Shown here: piece after piece, positions 7,177 to 15,354 of the stretch
Layout of the letters: each line of letters begins with the position of its first letter
Numbering within the stretch: the first letter of the stretch is position 1
Source: Saccharothrix longispora
GTDB taxonomy: Bacteria > Actinomycetota > Actinomycetes > Mycobacteriales > Pseudonocardiaceae
Direction of reading: 5' to 3'
Length of the DNA stretch: 64,000 bases
NCBI RefSeq assembly: GCF_030852425.1
Contig: NZ_NSDM01000019.1
Coordinates: 62,001 to 126,000 of the forward strand
The notes under the pieces: model-generated
The model's input: only the letters and a program-made list of their open reading frames with translations
Databases searched by the model: none
Told to the model about the DNA's origin: nothing
Made by a program: the position numbers and the translations under genes

Positions 7177-10100
7177 TCCGCCACTGGAGGTATCAGGTCG
7201 CCCTTCGCGCGGTAGTCGAACGGCGCGTACCGGAGCCTACCGCTGTAGCTCCCGACGTCCCGCAGGATGACGCTGCAGTTGCCGCACGCCGGACCGGGGT
7301 CGCCGATGTCGCCGGTCTTCACCTTCACGCCGTCGGCGTCCCTGCGCATCTGCTCCTGGAGGTTGCGCGGGTCGAAGCGCATGTCCCGCAACGCCTCGCG
7401 GGGCAGTGCCGGCGGCGGCGACTCCGGTCCGTGCTCGGCCGACCAGTCCTGCTCGTGCTGCCGCTGACGGGCCCACAGCAGTTCGTTGACCGCCTTCACC
7501 TCGGCGTGCCGCAGTGGCTGGTCCGGGTGCACCTGACCCGGGAGGACCCAGTCCTGCAACAGGTCGTCGCCGTTCTCGTCCTTGAGGTGCCCCGGGCCGT
7601 CCGGGTTCTTGACCGGCGCCTGCTTCACCCGGTCGGGGGCCTCCATGATCGGGTGCTCCCACACGTCCATGTCGCGGTGGTTCTCCCGGAGCAGCGGGTG
7701 GAGGTTCTTCGGCGGGATGAGGTCGCCGGTCCTGCCGTTGACGCCCTCGGTGACCAACCCGGTCCGCAGGTCGACCGCGACCGCCACGTAGGGGCCGTTC
7801 GCCCGTCCCTGGCGCCCGCCGTGGTTTGCGGCCCGCGCCTCGGCCAGCTCGCCGATGTACTGCTTGACGGGTTTCCCGTCGACCGTCTCGATCCGCCCGT
7901 CCTTCACCGTCACCCGGTCGGTGTCGGAGATGTCGATCCGCTCCAGCACCGCACCGCGGGTCCGGTCGGGCAGCGGACCCGACACCGGCGCGTCCGGTGT
8001 CGGGGACGGGGCGTCGGCCGGCGGGAACTCCGTGGGTTCGCGCGGCGTCGTGGCCGTCGGCGGCTTGTGCTCCTCGTCCGGGGGCGCGGCGCGGTCGCGG
8101 GCGTCGCCGGCGTCGGTGTGGTCGACCTCGTCGGCGCCGTGGGTGCCGGGCGCGTAGCCGTCGCCGCCCGCCGGGGTCCGCGTGCCGTCGGGGTGGTGGG
8201 TCTGCCACTCGCCGTTGGGCGGGATGCGGGGGTGGCGGTTGCCGTCGGGGCCGATGTCGGCGTCGCTGGTGTAGACGCGTCCGTCGGCGTCGGTCCAGGC
8301 GGGCTTGGTGGGGGCGAGGACGTCGGCGCCGGTGTGGCGGGAGAGGCGGTCGGCGAAGTCGTTGGTACCGGCGTCGCAGCCGATGAGGCGGACGGGGGTG
8401 CGGCCGTCCCAGCCGTTGCGGCGCAGGAGGTCGCCGTACTGCTCGGGGGTGTAGGTGTGGTTGCCGATGCGGGCGCGTCCGTCGGGGGTGATGTGGACGT
8501 CGGCGGTGAAGCGGTGGGGGTCGGGCGGGACGCGGTGGGGCAGGTCGCCCATGTCGGAGTCGCCCCGGTGGTGGCTGATGCCGGCCGGGGTGGTCTCGCC
8601 GTGGCGGGCGTGGGCCTCGTCGATGCTCGGCTGATCGCTGCCGGGGCGGTCGCTGTCGGCCCTGTCGCCGTCGACCCTGTCGCCGTCGACCCGGTTGTCG
8701 TCCGGGCGGTTGCTGTCGGGCCGGTTGCTGTCGGGCCGTTCCGTGTCGGGGCGGTCGTTGTCCGCTCGACCACCGGGTCGGCTGGGGTCGGCGCCGTCGT
8801 GGTGGCGGCCGGTGCCGGGCGTGGGGTCGGGATCGCGGCGCGGCGGGGTCCACGGCTCCGCGGCGCGCGGGCGGGCGCCGTCGGGGGCGTGAGGCGCGTC
8901 GGGCCGCACGGGCGGGCCGTGGTGGCCGACTGCCGGAGGGGTCGGTCCAGCGCCGCCACCGGGCCGGCCGTGCGGCGGAGTGCCGGGACCGGTGTGGGTC
9001 GGCCCCGTTCCTCCCGGCCGGCCGTGTCCCGGGCCGTTGTTGCCCGGTGCGCTGTGGCCGGGGCCGAAGTCGCCCGGACCGGTGCTGCCGGGACCGTTGG
9101 GGCCGGGGCTGTGGTGACCGGGGCCGTTGTGGCTGGGGGCCACGTGACTCGGGCCGGTGTGACTCGGGCCGGTGTGACCGGGACCCGCGTGGCTGGGGCC
9201 GAACGACGAAGGTCGAGGGGCTTCGGGGCCGCGTGCCGCGGGGACACCCGAGCCCGTGTCACCTCGACTGCCGGGGGTTCCGGTCCAGCCGCCACCGCTG
9301 CCGGGGCGCGGGCCACCGCCCGGCGCGCCACCACCAGCAGGGGGGCCACCGGGGTTGCCCCCACCGGGAGCACCGCCCGGTGCCCCGCCGGGCATGCCGC
9401 TGCCGGGCATGCCGCCGCCCATGCCGCCGGGCGGGTTGGGGTGGTTGCCGGGGGTGGGGGGCTGGTTGTGGCGCGGGGGCGCCTCGGGCGTCGCGGCGGT
9501 CGAGGTCGAGGTGTGGTCGTAGCGCGAAGGCGCGGGGGCGCCCGGTGCTCCGCCGGTCGGGGAGCCGCCGCCCGGTGCGCCGCCGTTGTGGTACCCGCCC
9601 GGGGTGTTGCCCGCGGGGGTGTTGCCCGCGGGGGTGTAGGTGCCCGGTGCGGGCCGGCCGCCCGGACCGCCCCGGTGCTCGCCGAGGGGCGTGGTGCCGC
9701 CACGCGGGTTGCCGGGGCCGGGAGTGCCCGGCACGGGGGCGCCGCCGCGCGGCAGGTCGTTGTCCGGGCCGTCCGGGGCGCGCCCCGGGCGTGGTGCGGA
9801 CGGGGGCCCGTCGGGGTCGCGGCCCGGCCTGGGCGCGTCGGTGGCGGTGGAGGTGCCGGAGGTCGTGGTGGTGTCGCCGGGACGGCCGGTCGGGGTGCCG
9901 GGGTCGGAGGTCCCGCCGTCACGACCCGTGCCGCGGTCACCGCCGCCCGGGGTGCCGCTCGGTGCGCCGCCCGGTGTGCTGCCGGGTGTGCCGCCCGGCG
10001 TGTCGACGTCCGCGCGGCCGGTCTGCAGGAACCCGCCCCGCTTGATGTTCTTCGGGTCCAGCACGTCCAGGCCGGTCGCCTTGCCTGCGAGCTTGCCGAC

Positions 10101-10874
10101 CACCTTCATGATCTTCTCGAAGATCTCGACCAGGCGCTTCAGCAGCGGTGAGACCCTCTTGATCGCGTCCAGCAGGTCCTGGACGATCTTCGCGATCTTC
10201 GCGGCCCACCGCGAGATCGCGGTCACCGCCTGCGCCACGATCACCGGCGTCCCGAACCCCAGCGTGAACGCCGCCTCCAGCACCCAGGCGATCAGCTTCC
10301 CCACCAGGTCGGCGATCAGGTCGCGCACCACTTCGCGCACGAACGCCACGACCATGCCCATCATGCCCACGACCGTGCCCACGGTTCCCGCGGCCGACGC
10401 CGCGCCGGACAGCGCGTCACCGTGGGCCTTCGAGTTCTCCGCGTACGCCTCCGCCGCCGAGCCCGTCCACCCGGCCAGGCCCGTGGACACCGCCGACGCG
10501 TAGTCCTCGGCGATCGTCCCGAGCTCGGTGGCGACGTTGGTCCAGGTCGTGGAGTACGACTCGATCACCGGAGGGTTCCCGGCCAGCCAGTCCAGCATGT
10601 CCTTGAGCGGCTGGACGTGCTCCATCAGGAACGACGCCGCCGAGGACATCAACGTCCCGAACGGGTCGATCGCCATGGCGGCGGCGTCCGCGGCCAACCC
10701 GACCATGCCCAGGCCGGCCCCGACCCAGTCACCGTCCTTGACGCCGTTGAACGTGTCCATCGCCGACTCGGCGATGGAGATCCCGGTCGCCCAGTCGTTG
10801 TCACCGGTGCCCGCGTTGACGAAGCCCCCCGGCTCCGCCGGCGCCTGCGCCACCAACGGGTTCTCGCCGGCCAT
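7173..10874 (-). CDS. polymorphic toxin: ESX-type N-terminus, Pro/Gly-rich linker, YwqJ-like deaminase
   Basis: This 1233-residue protein has the layout of an ESX/type VII-exported polymorphic toxin. Residues 1-280 are helical with a WTG (WxG) turn at 136-138 and a hydrophobic helical stretch at about 170-220. Residues 290-780 are a low-complexity linker rich in Pro, Gly, Asp and His with several peptide repeats. Residues 785-905 form a separate module with LIGCDAG (Cys833) and FADRLSRHTGADVLAP, resembling caspase-like processing modules of other toxins. The C-terminal domain (about 990-1233) has HAEVKAVNELL (His1123, Glu1125) and PACGNCSVIL (Cys1197, Cys1200), the zinc and catalytic set of the cytidine-deaminase fold, best matching YwqJ. 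ATG 10874 overlaps the stop of the upstream EspC-like gene (TGATG). The natural substrate, DNA, RNA or nucleotide, is unknown. Confidence 0.85.
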   Translation of the reverse strand: MAGENPLVAQAPAEPGGFVNAGTGDNDWATGISIAESAMDTFNGVKDGDWVGAGLGMVGLAADAAAMAIDPFGTLMSSAASFLMEHVQPLKDMLDWLAGNPPVIESYSTTWTNVATELGTIAEDYASAVSTGLAGWTGSAAEAYAENSKAHGDALSGAASAAGTVGTVVGMMGMVVAFVREVVRDLIADLVGKLIAWVLEAAFTLGFGTPVIVAQAVTAISRWAAKIAKIVQDLLDAIKRVSPLLKRLVEIFEKIMKVVGKLAGKATGLDVLDPKNIKRGGFLQTGRADVDTPGGTPGSTPGGAPSGTPGGGDRGTGRDGGTSDPGTPTGRPGDTTTTSGTSTATDAPRPGRDPDGPPSAPRPGRAPDGPDNDLPRGGAPVPGTPGPGNPRGGTTPLGEHRGGPGGRPAPGTYTPAGNTPAGNTPGGYHNGGAPGGGSPTGGAPGAPAPSRYDHTSTSTAATPEAPPRHNQPPTPGNHPNPPGGMGGGMPGSGMPGGAPGGAPGGGNPGGPPAGGGAPGGGPRPGSGGGWTGTPGSRGDTGSGVPAARGPEAPRPSSFGPSHAGPGHTGPSHTGPSHVAPSHNGPGHHSPGPNGPGSTGPGDFGPGHSAPGNNGPGHGRPGGTGPTHTGPGTPPHGRPGGGAGPTPPAVGHHGPPVRPDAPHAPDGARPRAAEPWTPPRRDPDPTPGTGRHHDGADPSRPGGRADNDRPDTERPDSNRPDSNRPDDNRVDGDRVDGDRADSDRPGSDQPSIDEAHARHGETTPAGISHHRGDSDMGDLPHRVPPDPHRFTADVHITPDGRARIGNHTYTPEQYGDLLRRNGWDGRTPVRLIGCDAGTNDFADRLSRHTGADVLAPTKPAWTDADGRVYTSDADIGPDGNRHPRIPPNGEWQTHHPDGTRTPAGGDGYAPGTHGADEVDHTDAGDARDRAAPPDEEHKPPTATTPREPTEFPPADAPSPTPDAPVSGPLPDRTRGAVLERIDISDTDRVTVKDGRIETVDGKPVKQYIGELAEARAANHGGRQGRANGPYVAVAVDLRTGLVTEGVNGRTGDLIPPKNLHPLLRENHRDMDVWEHPIMEAPDRVKQAPVKNPDGPGHLKDENGDDLLQDWVLPGQVHPDQPLRHAEVKAVNELLWARQRQHEQDWSAEHGPESPPPALPREALRDMRFDPRNLQEQMRRDADGVKVKTGDIGDPGPACGNCSVILRDVGSYSGRLRYAPFDYRAKGDLIPPVAE
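8635..8762 (-). repeat. 15-base repeats encoding a (D/S)(N/D)R(P/V/A)D pentapeptide array
   Basis: Within the toxin linker, tandem 15-base units encode repeats such as PDSNR, PDDNR and VDGDR, about eight copies. The units are nearly identical at DNA level (TCGCCGTCGACCCTG and TTGCTGTCGGGCCGG each occur twice), which suggests slippage-prone expansion. The encoded segment is strongly charged and probably disordered. Confidence 0.75.
8986..9204 (-). repeat. degenerate GP(S/G)H(T/N)-type linker repeats
   Basis: This part of the toxin linker encodes a run of imperfect five-residue units such as GPSHT, GPSHV, GPGHH and GPGHG, rich in Gly, Pro and His. At DNA level the units share a core like GGGCCGGTGTGACTC. 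The segment is probably an unstructured spacer between the export domain and the toxic end. Confidence 0.7.
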
Positions 10875-11176
10875 CAGCCCGCCGACCCGAAGCCGTCGCG
10901 GATGGCGTCCTCCATCTCGCGGTACTGGGCCACCGTGTTCCGCACGGACTCGCCGGCGGCCTCCATGGCCTCGACCGCGCCCTGGAGCGCGTCCAGGCCC
11001 CACTGCTCGACGGGGTCCAGCATCATCCGGAACGGCTGGCAGATGACGCCGTAGGCGTCCGTCGGCATGCTCACCGTCCTGGCGGCGTCCACCGCGCCCT
11101 GGAGGCGCGAGCCCAGGTCGGTCAACTGCTTGCCGTGCGCGTCGAGGTTGTCCGCGACGATCTCGAAACCGGCCAT
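10874..11176 (-). CDS. EspC/WXG100-like type VII secretion target protein
   Basis: This 100-residue protein has the size and helical-hairpin pattern of ESX-linked EspC/WXG100-type proteins: an N-terminal GFEIVADNLDAHGKQLTDLGSRL helix, a turn region with MPTDAYGVICQPF, and a second helix VEQWGLDALQGAVEAMEAAGESV. It likely pairs with the N-terminal helical domain of the downstream toxin to form an export-competent dimer through the ESX machine. Its stop overlaps the toxin start (TGATG), so the two are made together. No ESX core gene lies in the window, so export would use a system encoded elsewhere. Confidence 0.82.
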   Translation of the reverse strand: MAGFEIVADNLDAHGKQLTDLGSRLQGAVDAARTVSMPTDAYGVICQPFRMMLDPVEQWGLDALQGAVEAMEAAGESVRNTVAQYREMEDAIRDGFGSAG

Positions 11177-11198
11177 TGCCTACCCCCTTGAACCGTGG

Positions 11199-11744
11199 TC
11201 ACGACAGGAAGGACCGCCCGCCGAAGTCGTCGTCCTCGTCGTCCGGGCGCGCGTGCCGCCTTGGCGGTGGCGGCTGGGTGGGACGGGGCGGGCCGGGCGG
11301 CTGCCGGGGCGTGTCGTCCTCGATGCCGAACCGCATCTCGCGGTTGACCGGGGGCGGCGGCGGGACGTCCTCGTGCGGCGGGGCCGGGAAGGTGCGCTTG
11401 GCCTCGTCGAACAGGGCGTTGGCGGTCTGGTCCCCGGTGCCGATGGTCTCGGCCATCGCCTGCCGGAGCAGTTCCGGGATGCGGGACTGGGCGCGTTGCA
11501 GGGTGCGCATGACCTCGGCAGACACCTCCGCCATCCGCTTGTCCCGCGCGGACTCGGCGATCTCCAGGTGGGTCAGGATGCCGTTGGAGCCGATGGTGAG
11601 GCGGACCGAGCCGTCGCGCGAGGTCTCCGAGATGGACAGGCCCTGCACGCGGGCCGCCATCTCCTGGTAGCGCTCCGCCTTCCGCTCGATGTCCTGCTGC
11701 CACTGGCCGAGCATCCGCTCGGACGCCCCGACGTCCTCGGGCAC
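11199..11744 (-). CDS. YbaB/EbfC family protein, first gene of the toxin operon
   Basis: This 181-residue protein has a YbaB/EbfC-like domain: the helix MLGQWQQDIERKAERYQEMAARVQGLSIS, strands DGSVRLTIGSNGILTHLEI and a second helix with RMAEVSAEVMRTLQRAQSRIPELL. A Pro-rich, then acidic, disordered tail follows. YbaB-type proteins in actinomycete ESX and polymorphic-toxin operons are common partners of EspC-like proteins; here it may be a chaperone or scaffold rather than a nucleoid protein. GTG 11744 is preferred because GAGGGGGAAGG precedes it; an in-frame GTG at 11801 is the longer alternative. It is followed after 22 bases by the EspC-like gene. Confidence 0.75.
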   Translation of the reverse strand: MPEDVGASERMLGQWQQDIERKAERYQEMAARVQGLSISETSRDGSVRLTIGSNGILTHLEIAESARDKRMAEVSAEVMRTLQRAQSRIPELLRQAMAETIGTGDQTANALFDEAKRTFPAPPHEDVPPPPPVNREMRFGIEDDTPRQPPGPPRPTQPPPPRRHARPDDEDDDFGGRSFLS

Positions 11745-11875
11745 GACGCCTTCCCCCTCGACGAACGGTCTTCTCGCGATCCCCGTCAGGATGACGCACA
11801 CGGGAACGGCCCGGTTCCGCGACGGGGTCGAATGCTCCGGACGGAGCAGCCGCGGGACCGGGCCGGGCGCCTCGG

Positions 11876-12250
11876 CTAGTTCACGCCGAGCAGGTCCACC
11901 ACGAAGATCAGCGTCTCGCCGGGCTTGATCACGCCGCCCGCGCCGCGGTTGCCGTAGCCCAGGTGGGCGGGGATGACCAGCTTGCGCCGGCCGCCGACCT
12001 TCATGCCGGCCACGCCCTGGTCCCAGCCGGCGATGACGCGGCCACCGCCCAGCGGGAACGAGAACGCCTCGCCGCGGTCCCAGGAGGCGTCGAACTGCTC
12101 ACCGGTCGAGTGCGCCACACCGACGTAGTGGACGTGCACGAGCTGGCCGGGGGCCGCCTCGGGACCGTCGCCGACGGTGATGTCCTCGATCACCAGGTCG
12201 GCGGGCGCGGCGCCCTCGTAGGGCTCCACCACGGGCTTGCTCGGGGCCAT
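11876..12250 (-). CDS. FKBP-type peptidyl-prolyl cis-trans isomerase
   Basis: This 124-residue single-domain FKBP catalyses proline isomerisation during folding. The domain is complete: VHVHYVGVAHSTGEQFDASWDRGEAFSF at about 40-66, the active-site GGGRVIAGWDQGVAGMKVGGRRKLVIP, the AHLGYG turn and the final GETLIFVVDLLGV strand. No signal peptide is present, so it acts in the cytoplasm. The start has a good AGGAG site. The gene is monocistronic and probably housekeeping. Confidence 0.95.
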   Translation of the reverse strand: MAPSKPVVEPYEGAAPADLVIEDITVGDGPEAAPGQLVHVHYVGVAHSTGEQFDASWDRGEAFSFPLGGGRVIAGWDQGVAGMKVGGRRKLVIPAHLGYGNRGAGGVIKPGETLIFVVDLLGVN

Positions 12251-12408
12251 GTCACTCTCCTGTGCTCGCTGTCAGCCCCTGTCGGGGCGGTCGGCGACTA
12301 CTCAACCACGCCCGCCCGCGTGCGGCCGATCGGCCCAGCACGACCGCCGTCGGCGCGCTTCCCGCGGTGGCGCGCAACCGCTTCGCGCCCTCGTCCCGTC
12401 CTGGGGGC

Positions 12409-14421
12409 ATGAGGCGATGGTCCTGGGCAACGCGGGCGGCGCTCGTGGGCGGCACGGCGCTGGTGGTGGGGGTGAGCGCGGCCTCGGCCGTGCCCGCGCC
12501 GGAGGTGGACTGGCGGATCGTGCCGCCGATCGAGGCGGTGCCGGTCGACCTGGTCGCGTACGACTCGTGCGAGAACGCGCTGCACGGGTTGCGCGCCGCG
12601 GTCGCGCCGCACGTGGGCGTGTACGGCCTGGGGGGCGGTGGCTACGCGGTCCCCGCCGCGGGCGACACGGGCGTGGCGCTCGACTCGCGGGCCGGCGGCA
12701 CGCCACCGGTCGCGCCGCAGCGGTCCGCGGGCGAGAAGTCCGCGCCCGGCCAGTCCGCGCCCGACCCCTCGGCGCCCGACCCCTCGGCGCCGGAGCACTC
12801 GGGCACCAACACCCACGAGCGGGGCGTCGACGAGCCGGACCTGGTCAAGACCGACGGCAAGCGGGTCGTCACGGTGGTCGACGGCAGGCTCCGCGTCCTC
12901 GACGTCGCCTCGACCGCGGTCACCGGCACGCTGGACCTGGCCGACGCGCCCGCGTCCCAGCTGCTGCTGCACGGGGACCGCGCGCTGCTCGTCGGCGGGG
13001 CGCACTCCCCGGCGGAGGGGACCCCGGACGGCGGCGCCTCGATCACCCTGGTCGACCTGTCGGGCGAGCCGGAGGTGCTGGGCACGCTGCGCGTCGACGG
13101 CCGGTACGTCGACGCGCGGCAGGTCGGCGACGTGGTGCGGGTGGTCGTCCACTCGGGACCGCGACTGCCGTGGGTCCACCCGGTGGACGGCCGCGGCGAG
13201 GCCGAGTCGCTGATCGGGAACCGGGAGATCGCCGCCACCGCGCCGATCGACGCGTGGCTGCCGCGCTACGAGCTGAGCGACGCGGGGGGCCGGACCTCGC
13301 AGGGACGGCTGGTCGCGTGCGACCGGGTCAGCGCGCCCGTCGGCAGCTCGGCCGCCTCCATGCTCTCCGTGCTCACCTTCGACTTCCCCGGCGACCTGGG
13401 CACCGGTGACGCGGTGACGATCGTGGCCGACGGCGACACCGTCTACGGCACGGGCACGTCCCTCTACGTCGCCGACGACCACCACCTGCGCCCGCAGGCC
13501 CGCGGCGCGCCCACCGGACCGCCGACGACCGCGATCCACCAGTTCGACGTGTCCCGGCCCGGCCCGCCGGAGCACGTGGCGTCCGGCCGGGTCGCGGGCG
13601 CGCTGCTCAACCAGTACGCGCTGTCCGAGCACGCCGGCCACCTGCGGGTGGCGACGACGTACGGCGACGCGGCGGTCGTCACGAGGCGGGCCGCTCCCGC
13701 GACGCAGAGCGCGGTGATCGTGCTCAGGCGCGAGGGCGCGGAGCTGAAGGAGGTCGGCAAGGTCGAGGGCCTCGGCGTCGGCGAGCGGATCCACAGCGTC
13801 CGGTTCGTCGGCCCGGTCGGGTACGTGGTGACGTTCCGGCAGGTCGACCCGCTCTACACGCTGGACCTGTCCGACCCGACCGGGCCGCGCGCGGTGGGCG
13901 AGCTGAAGATCACCGGGTACTCGGCCTACCTGCACCCGGTCGGCGACGGCACGCTCATCGGCGTCGGCCAGGAGGCCACCACGCGGGGCCGCACCACGGG
14001 CACGCAGGTGTCGCTGTTCGACGTGTCGGACCCGGTCGCGCCGACCAGGGTCGCCGCGCACCACCTGCCCGGCGCGAACTCCGAGGTCGAGTACGACCCG
14101 CACGCGTTCCTGCACTGGCCGGACCGGGACCTGGTGGTGCTGCCGGTGGTGACCGCGCCGGTGGAGCCGGAGGTCGGGGCGCCGCCGAACGGGACGGCGG
14201 GGAAGCCGGTCGCGCCGCCGGTCGGCGGGGTGCTCGTGCTGCGGCTCGCCGACCGGGCGTTCTCCGCGCTCGGCGAGATCCGGCACGAGGCCGTGCCCTA
14301 CGACGCGGGCATCCGCCGCGCCCTGGTGATCGGCGACGACCTGTGGACGCTGTCCGCCACCGGCGTGCGGGTCACCCGGATCGACGGGCTGGTCGAGCGG
14401 GCGTGGGTGCCGTTCACCTGA
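12409..14421 (+). CDS. secreted beta-propeller domain protein
   Basis: This 670-residue exported protein has a C-terminal beta-propeller of the COG4880 type. The N-terminus MRRWSWATRAALVGGTALVVG is a signal peptide with cleavage near the ASA-VPA region. A disordered segment rich in Ser, Ala and Pro, with repeated APDPS units (about residues 105-125), separates it from the propeller. The propeller opens with the family-typical NTHERGVDEPDLVKTDGK and includes VGERIHSVRFVGPVGYVVTFRQVDPLYTLDLSDP and SLFDVSDPVAP blades. ATG 12409 is chosen because the signal peptide begins there; the frame extends upstream without one. The role is unknown; an envelope-associated scaffold is possible. Confidence 0.88.
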   Translation: MRRWSWATRAALVGGTALVVGVSAASAVPAPEVDWRIVPPIEAVPVDLVAYDSCENALHGLRAAVAPHVGVYGLGGGGYAVPAAGDTGVALDSRAGGTPPVAPQRSAGEKSAPGQSAPDPSAPDPSAPEHSGTNTHERGVDEPDLVKTDGKRVVTVVDGRLRVLDVASTAVTGTLDLADAPASQLLLHGDRALLVGGAHSPAEGTPDGGASITLVDLSGEPEVLGTLRVDGRYVDARQVGDVVRVVVHSGPRLPWVHPVDGRGEAESLIGNREIAATAPIDAWLPRYELSDAGGRTSQGRLVACDRVSAPVGSSAASMLSVLTFDFPGDLGTGDAVTIVADGDTVYGTGTSLYVADDHHLRPQARGAPTGPPTTAIHQFDVSRPGPPEHVASGRVAGALLNQYALSEHAGHLRVATTYGDAAVVTRRAAPATQSAVIVLRREGAELKEVGKVEGLGVGERIHSVRFVGPVGYVVTFRQVDPLYTLDLSDPTGPRAVGELKITGYSAYLHPVGDGTLIGVGQEATTRGRTTGTQVSLFDVSDPVAPTRVAAHHLPGANSEVEYDPHAFLHWPDRDLVVLPVVTAPVEPEVGAPPNGTAGKPVAPPVGGVLVLRLADRAFSALGEIRHEAVPYDAGIRRALVIGDDLWTLSATGVRVTRIDGLVERAWVPFT

Positions 14422-15187
14422 TCCGGTCGTGCAGCAGGCGGTGCGCGAGGACCGTGCCGCCCGCCATCGCGGCGGGCAGCACGACCAGCGCCGCCAGCGG
14501 GACGAGGCACAGAAGGTAGACGGGCACGGCGAAGCCGAGCGTGACCGCGCGCCTGCGGCGCAGCACCTGCCTGCGCACCGTCAGGTTCAGGCCGCGCCGG
14601 GTGAAGGGGATCGCGGTGAGCTCGATGCCGAGCAGGGTGGCGTTGACGCACACCGCGACCACCGGCACCACGGTCTGGCCGACCACCGGGATGAACCCGG
14701 CGGCGAACAGCGGGATGGCGCACAGGATCGCGATGCCGACCAGCAGCACGGCGTCGCGCGCGCCGACCGCCGCGGACCTGAGCCAGCTCGCCCGCTCGGC
14801 CTCGGGCACGCCGCCGAGGTGCTCGTCCTCGATCGTCTCGGCGATGTGCTCGTAGAACGGGCCGCCGACGATCAGCGTGATCGCGGTGAACAGCAGCAGG
14901 CCGACCGCGACGAACGCGCCGATGACGCCGAACCCGGCGGCGAACCGGACGACCGAGCGGGTGGTCGCGCTCCAGTCGTCGGCGAACGGCGTGATCCACG
15001 CGGCGATGTCGTCGACGTAGACGGCGAGCCCGACCAGGCCGCCGATCAGCAGCACGGTGGTGAGGAGCGCCGGCACCGCGCCGATCAGCAGCAGCTTCGG
15101 CGAGCGGAACACCAACCCGAACCCCTGGCCGAGCAGTCGAACACCGGTCGAGAAGTCCCGCAGCACCCTGATCACGGCGGGGAGCAT
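14414..15187 (-). CDS. EI24/CysZ-like integral membrane protein
   Basis: This 257-residue membrane protein of the EI24 (etoposide-induced 2.4) family is related to the sulfate permease CysZ. It shows about five hydrophobic helices. The opening FSTGVRLLGQGFGLVFRSPKLLLIGAVPALLTTVLL is typical, as are the loop GGPFYEHIAETIEDEHLGGVPE and a second conserved part AIPLFAAGFIPVVGQTVVPVVAVCVNA. The ATG at 15187 begins the conserved domain; upstream in-frame sequence is non-conserved. It converges with the propeller gene, overlapping its end by 8 bases. Sulfate transport cannot be assumed, since actinobacterial members are uncharacterised. Confidence 0.88.
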   Translation of the reverse strand: MLPAVIRVLRDFSTGVRLLGQGFGLVFRSPKLLLIGAVPALLTTVLLIGGLVGLAVYVDDIAAWITPFADDWSATTRSVVRFAAGFGVIGAFVAVGLLLFTAITLIVGGPFYEHIAETIEDEHLGGVPEAERASWLRSAAVGARDAVLLVGIAILCAIPLFAAGFIPVVGQTVVPVVAVCVNATLLGIELTAIPFTRRGLNLTVRRQVLRRRRAVTLGFAVPVYLLCLVPLAALVVLPAAMAGGTVLAHRLLHDRIR

Positions 15188-15354
15188 AACCGCGCGCCCG
15201 GAACGGCCGGTGCCCGTTGTCCGGAATGCCCGGACCGGCGGGTCCGCCCGCTGGTCGAGGTCGGTGCCCCGCACCCCCGAAACGGCGGTGTGCCCGCTCC
15301 GGGAGCGGTGCCAGGATGCGGGGTCTCGCGAAGGGATCGCCCGAAGGGACGGGG

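Noticed and set aside
7431..10151. 906-codon plus-strand frame opposite the toxin linker
   Set aside because: It consists of Val/Gly/Arg runs produced by the reverse of the Pro/Gly/Asp-rich linker.
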